This document shows, piece after piece, positions 5,236-6,334 of a stretch of DNA of 6,334 nucleotides (positions are counted from its first letter, which is position 1; the number at the start of each line of letters is the position of its first letter). A model generated the notes under the pieces. The model ran no database searches and was not told the DNA's origin. It worked only from the letters and a program-made list of their open reading frames with translations. The stretch comes from Ruminococcus sp. (lineage in GTDB: Bacteria; Bacillota; Clostridia; Oscillospirales; Ruminococcaceae), in NCBI GenBank assembly GCA_003446315.1, contig DMBA01000259.1:1-6334 (forward strand). Direction: 5' to 3'. The position numbers and the translations under genes were made by a program.

Positions 5236-6334
5236 ATGAATATGGAGATTGCCGTGCGCGGAACAGTCGATGATGTGATGTATTATAACGAGAATAACGG
5301 CTACATCGTGCTTGACCTCGAAACAGAGGATGCCATGATTACCGTGACCGGCGAGCTTGGTCTGGTCGAACCGGGCGAGGAACTGGAGTTGACCGGAAAA
5401 TTCATTTCGCATCCCCGATACGGCGAGCAGTTTCATGCCGAAAGCTGTGTGCGTGCACTCCCCTCAACCGTTGTCAATATTGAGCGCTATCTGGCAAGCG
5501 GTGTCATTCCGGGGATCGGAAAAGCACTCGCCAAACGCATCGTGACCGAATTCGGCGAGTTTACCTTTCAGGTGATGGAAAAAGAACCTGATAAACTCTG
5601 CCGCATCAAAGGCATCTCGCCGCAAAAATGTGAGGATATTGCCAAATCTGCGCAGCGTATTTTCGGGCTGCGTTCTCTGATGGGCAATCTGCAAATCTTC
5701 GGGATATCCCCATCTGTTGCAATGCAGGCATATCGCCGATGGGATACGGATGCAATGGCTTTTATTCGGGATAACCCTTATCTGCTCTGCAATCTGGGAC
5801 TGGAATTCAAGGTTGCGGAAAAGCTGGCGAAGGAATTCAAAATTCCAGCAAATTCGCCCAAAAGACTGCTTGCCGGATTCCGCTGGATCTTTGAGAATGC
5901 CGCAAATGAAGGACATACCTGCCTTGCCTATCCCGATTTTTATGCCATTGCTTCGCAGGCACTCAGCATCAGCGAAACAGATTTTCAAAATGGTTATGCA
6001 GCGGCACTGGATGACCATGTGCTCTATTCTTATACCGCTGCCGACGGCGATTATGTCTATCTGGATACATACTATATTGCGGAGCGTTATATCGCAGACC
6101 GTGTTGCCGCGATGCTTGCATTCTCGCCCCCGCAGGATTTTGACTGCACAGCCGCCATTGCCGCAGAGGAACAGCGCACCGGCATGGCATATGCCGAAGC
6201 GCAGAAAAAAGCGATTGCCAGTGCCTTTTCCCGCGGGATCATGGTGCTGACCGGCGGCCCCGGAACCGGCAAAACGACAACGCTCAACGGTGTCATTCAT
6301 CTGTGTGAGCAAGCCGGCAGCAAGATCCTGCTCG
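5236..6334 (+). CDS. recD2: RecD2-type ATP-dependent 5'-3' DNA helicase (YrrC family), 3' end outside window
   Basis: The frame is open from ATG 5236 to the window edge (366 complete codons); family members usually have roughly 720-800 residues, so about half is visible. RecD2 is a cytoplasmic superfamily 1 helicase that acts in DNA repair and replication-fork maintenance without RecBC. Residues 6-75 (VRGTVDDVMYYNENNGYIVL onward) form an OB-like N-terminal domain. Helix-hairpin-helix motifs follow at 89-103 (GVIPGIGKALAKRIV) and 122-135 (CRIKGISPQKCEDI). A helical region at about 145-205 contains FIRDNPYLLC, as is typical. The Q-motif-like segment YAEAQKKAI (319-327) precedes Walker A GGPGTGKT (340-347, Lys346). 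AAGGGGGT at 5219-5226 lies nine bases upstream and pairs with 16S rRNA with one G-U wobble. A second ATG two codons later is possible but less well spaced. Motifs II-VI lie beyond the window. Confidence 0.93.
   Translation, partial: MNMEIAVRGTVDDVMYYNENNGYIVLDLETEDAMITVTGELGLVEPGEELELTGKFISHPRYGEQFHAESCVRALPSTVVNIERYLASGVIPGIGKALAKRIVTEFGEFTFQVMEKEPDKLCRIKGISPQKCEDIAKSAQRIFGLRSLMGNLQIFGISPSVAMQAYRRWDTDAMAFIRDNPYLLCNLGLEFKVAEKLAKEFKIPANSPKRLLAGFRWIFENAANEGHTCLAYPDFYAIASQALSISETDFQNGYAAALDDHVLYSYTAADGDYVYLDTYYIAERYIADRVAAMLAFSPPQDFDCTAAIAAEEQRTGMAYAEAQKKAIASAFSRGIMVLTGGPGTGKTTTLNGVIHLCEQAGSKILL

Noticed and set aside
5464..6312. 282-codon antisense open frame across recD2
   Set aside because: It is again in register with the sense frame and ends exactly at a sense TCA codon (5464-5466). 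The sense frame has a Walker A motif and helix-hairpin-helix motifs.
1..6334. CRISPR array, insertion sequence, tRNA or defence system
   Set aside because: No interspersed repeat array, transposase, terminal inverted repeats, cloverleaf sequence or toxin/nuclease pair was seen. Gene content is metabolic and repair related, with uniform codon use.

Overview
The window looks like a chromosomal housekeeping segment from a Gram-positive anaerobe of the class Clostridia, most likely the Ruminococcaceae/Oscillospiraceae group. This placement is inferred from several things: strong AAGGAGG-type ribosome-binding sites, a RecD2-type helicase, a small stand-alone biotin carrier with an Ala-Pro linker, a MetA-type homoserine acyltransferase, and balanced-to-slightly-high GC with very few TTA/CTA/TCA codons. 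All genes lie on the + strand. There is no mobile element, CRISPR array, tRNA or rRNA.

Layout. Bases 1-112 hold the end of an upstream transcription unit, with a strong rho-independent terminator at 71-112. An extended -10 promoter at 186-214 then drives a three-gene biotin-dependent carboxyltransferase operon. Its genes are an acyl-CoA carboxyltransferase subunit (278-1618), a biotin carrier protein (1682-2071) and an oxaloacetate/pyruvate carboxyltransferase subunit without its own biotin domain (2091-3491). After a terminator-like hairpin (about 3511-3550) comes metA (3582-4529), which starts with TTG and carries Glu111, the residue associated with acetyl-CoA use. A DUF4190-type membrane protein (4554-5162) follows 24 bases later and is probably co-transcribed. 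A strong hairpin (5173-5208) precedes recD2 (5236 to the window edge), which is cut off just after its Walker A motif.

How the genes work together. The first three genes match the three parts of a soluble transcarboxylase: a 12S-like acyl-CoA carboxyltransferase, a 1.3S-like biotin carrier and a 5S-like keto-acid carboxyltransferase. Such a complex moves CO2 between an acyl-CoA and pyruvate/oxaloacetate via biotin, with no ATP use. No biotin carboxylase and no Na+-pumping membrane subunit (OadB/MmdB/GcdB) is encoded here, although either could lie elsewhere in the genome. The acyl-CoA subunit is divergent at a normally conserved motif, so its acyl-CoA substrate is uncertain. MetA (methionine synthesis), the DUF4190 protein and RecD2 (DNA repair) have no obvious functional link to this operon.

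I see no clearly new biological system. The most interesting points are the compact transcarboxylase-like operon with its divergent acyl-CoA subunit, the alternative RNA hairpins before metA, and the T-tract-less hairpin before recD2.
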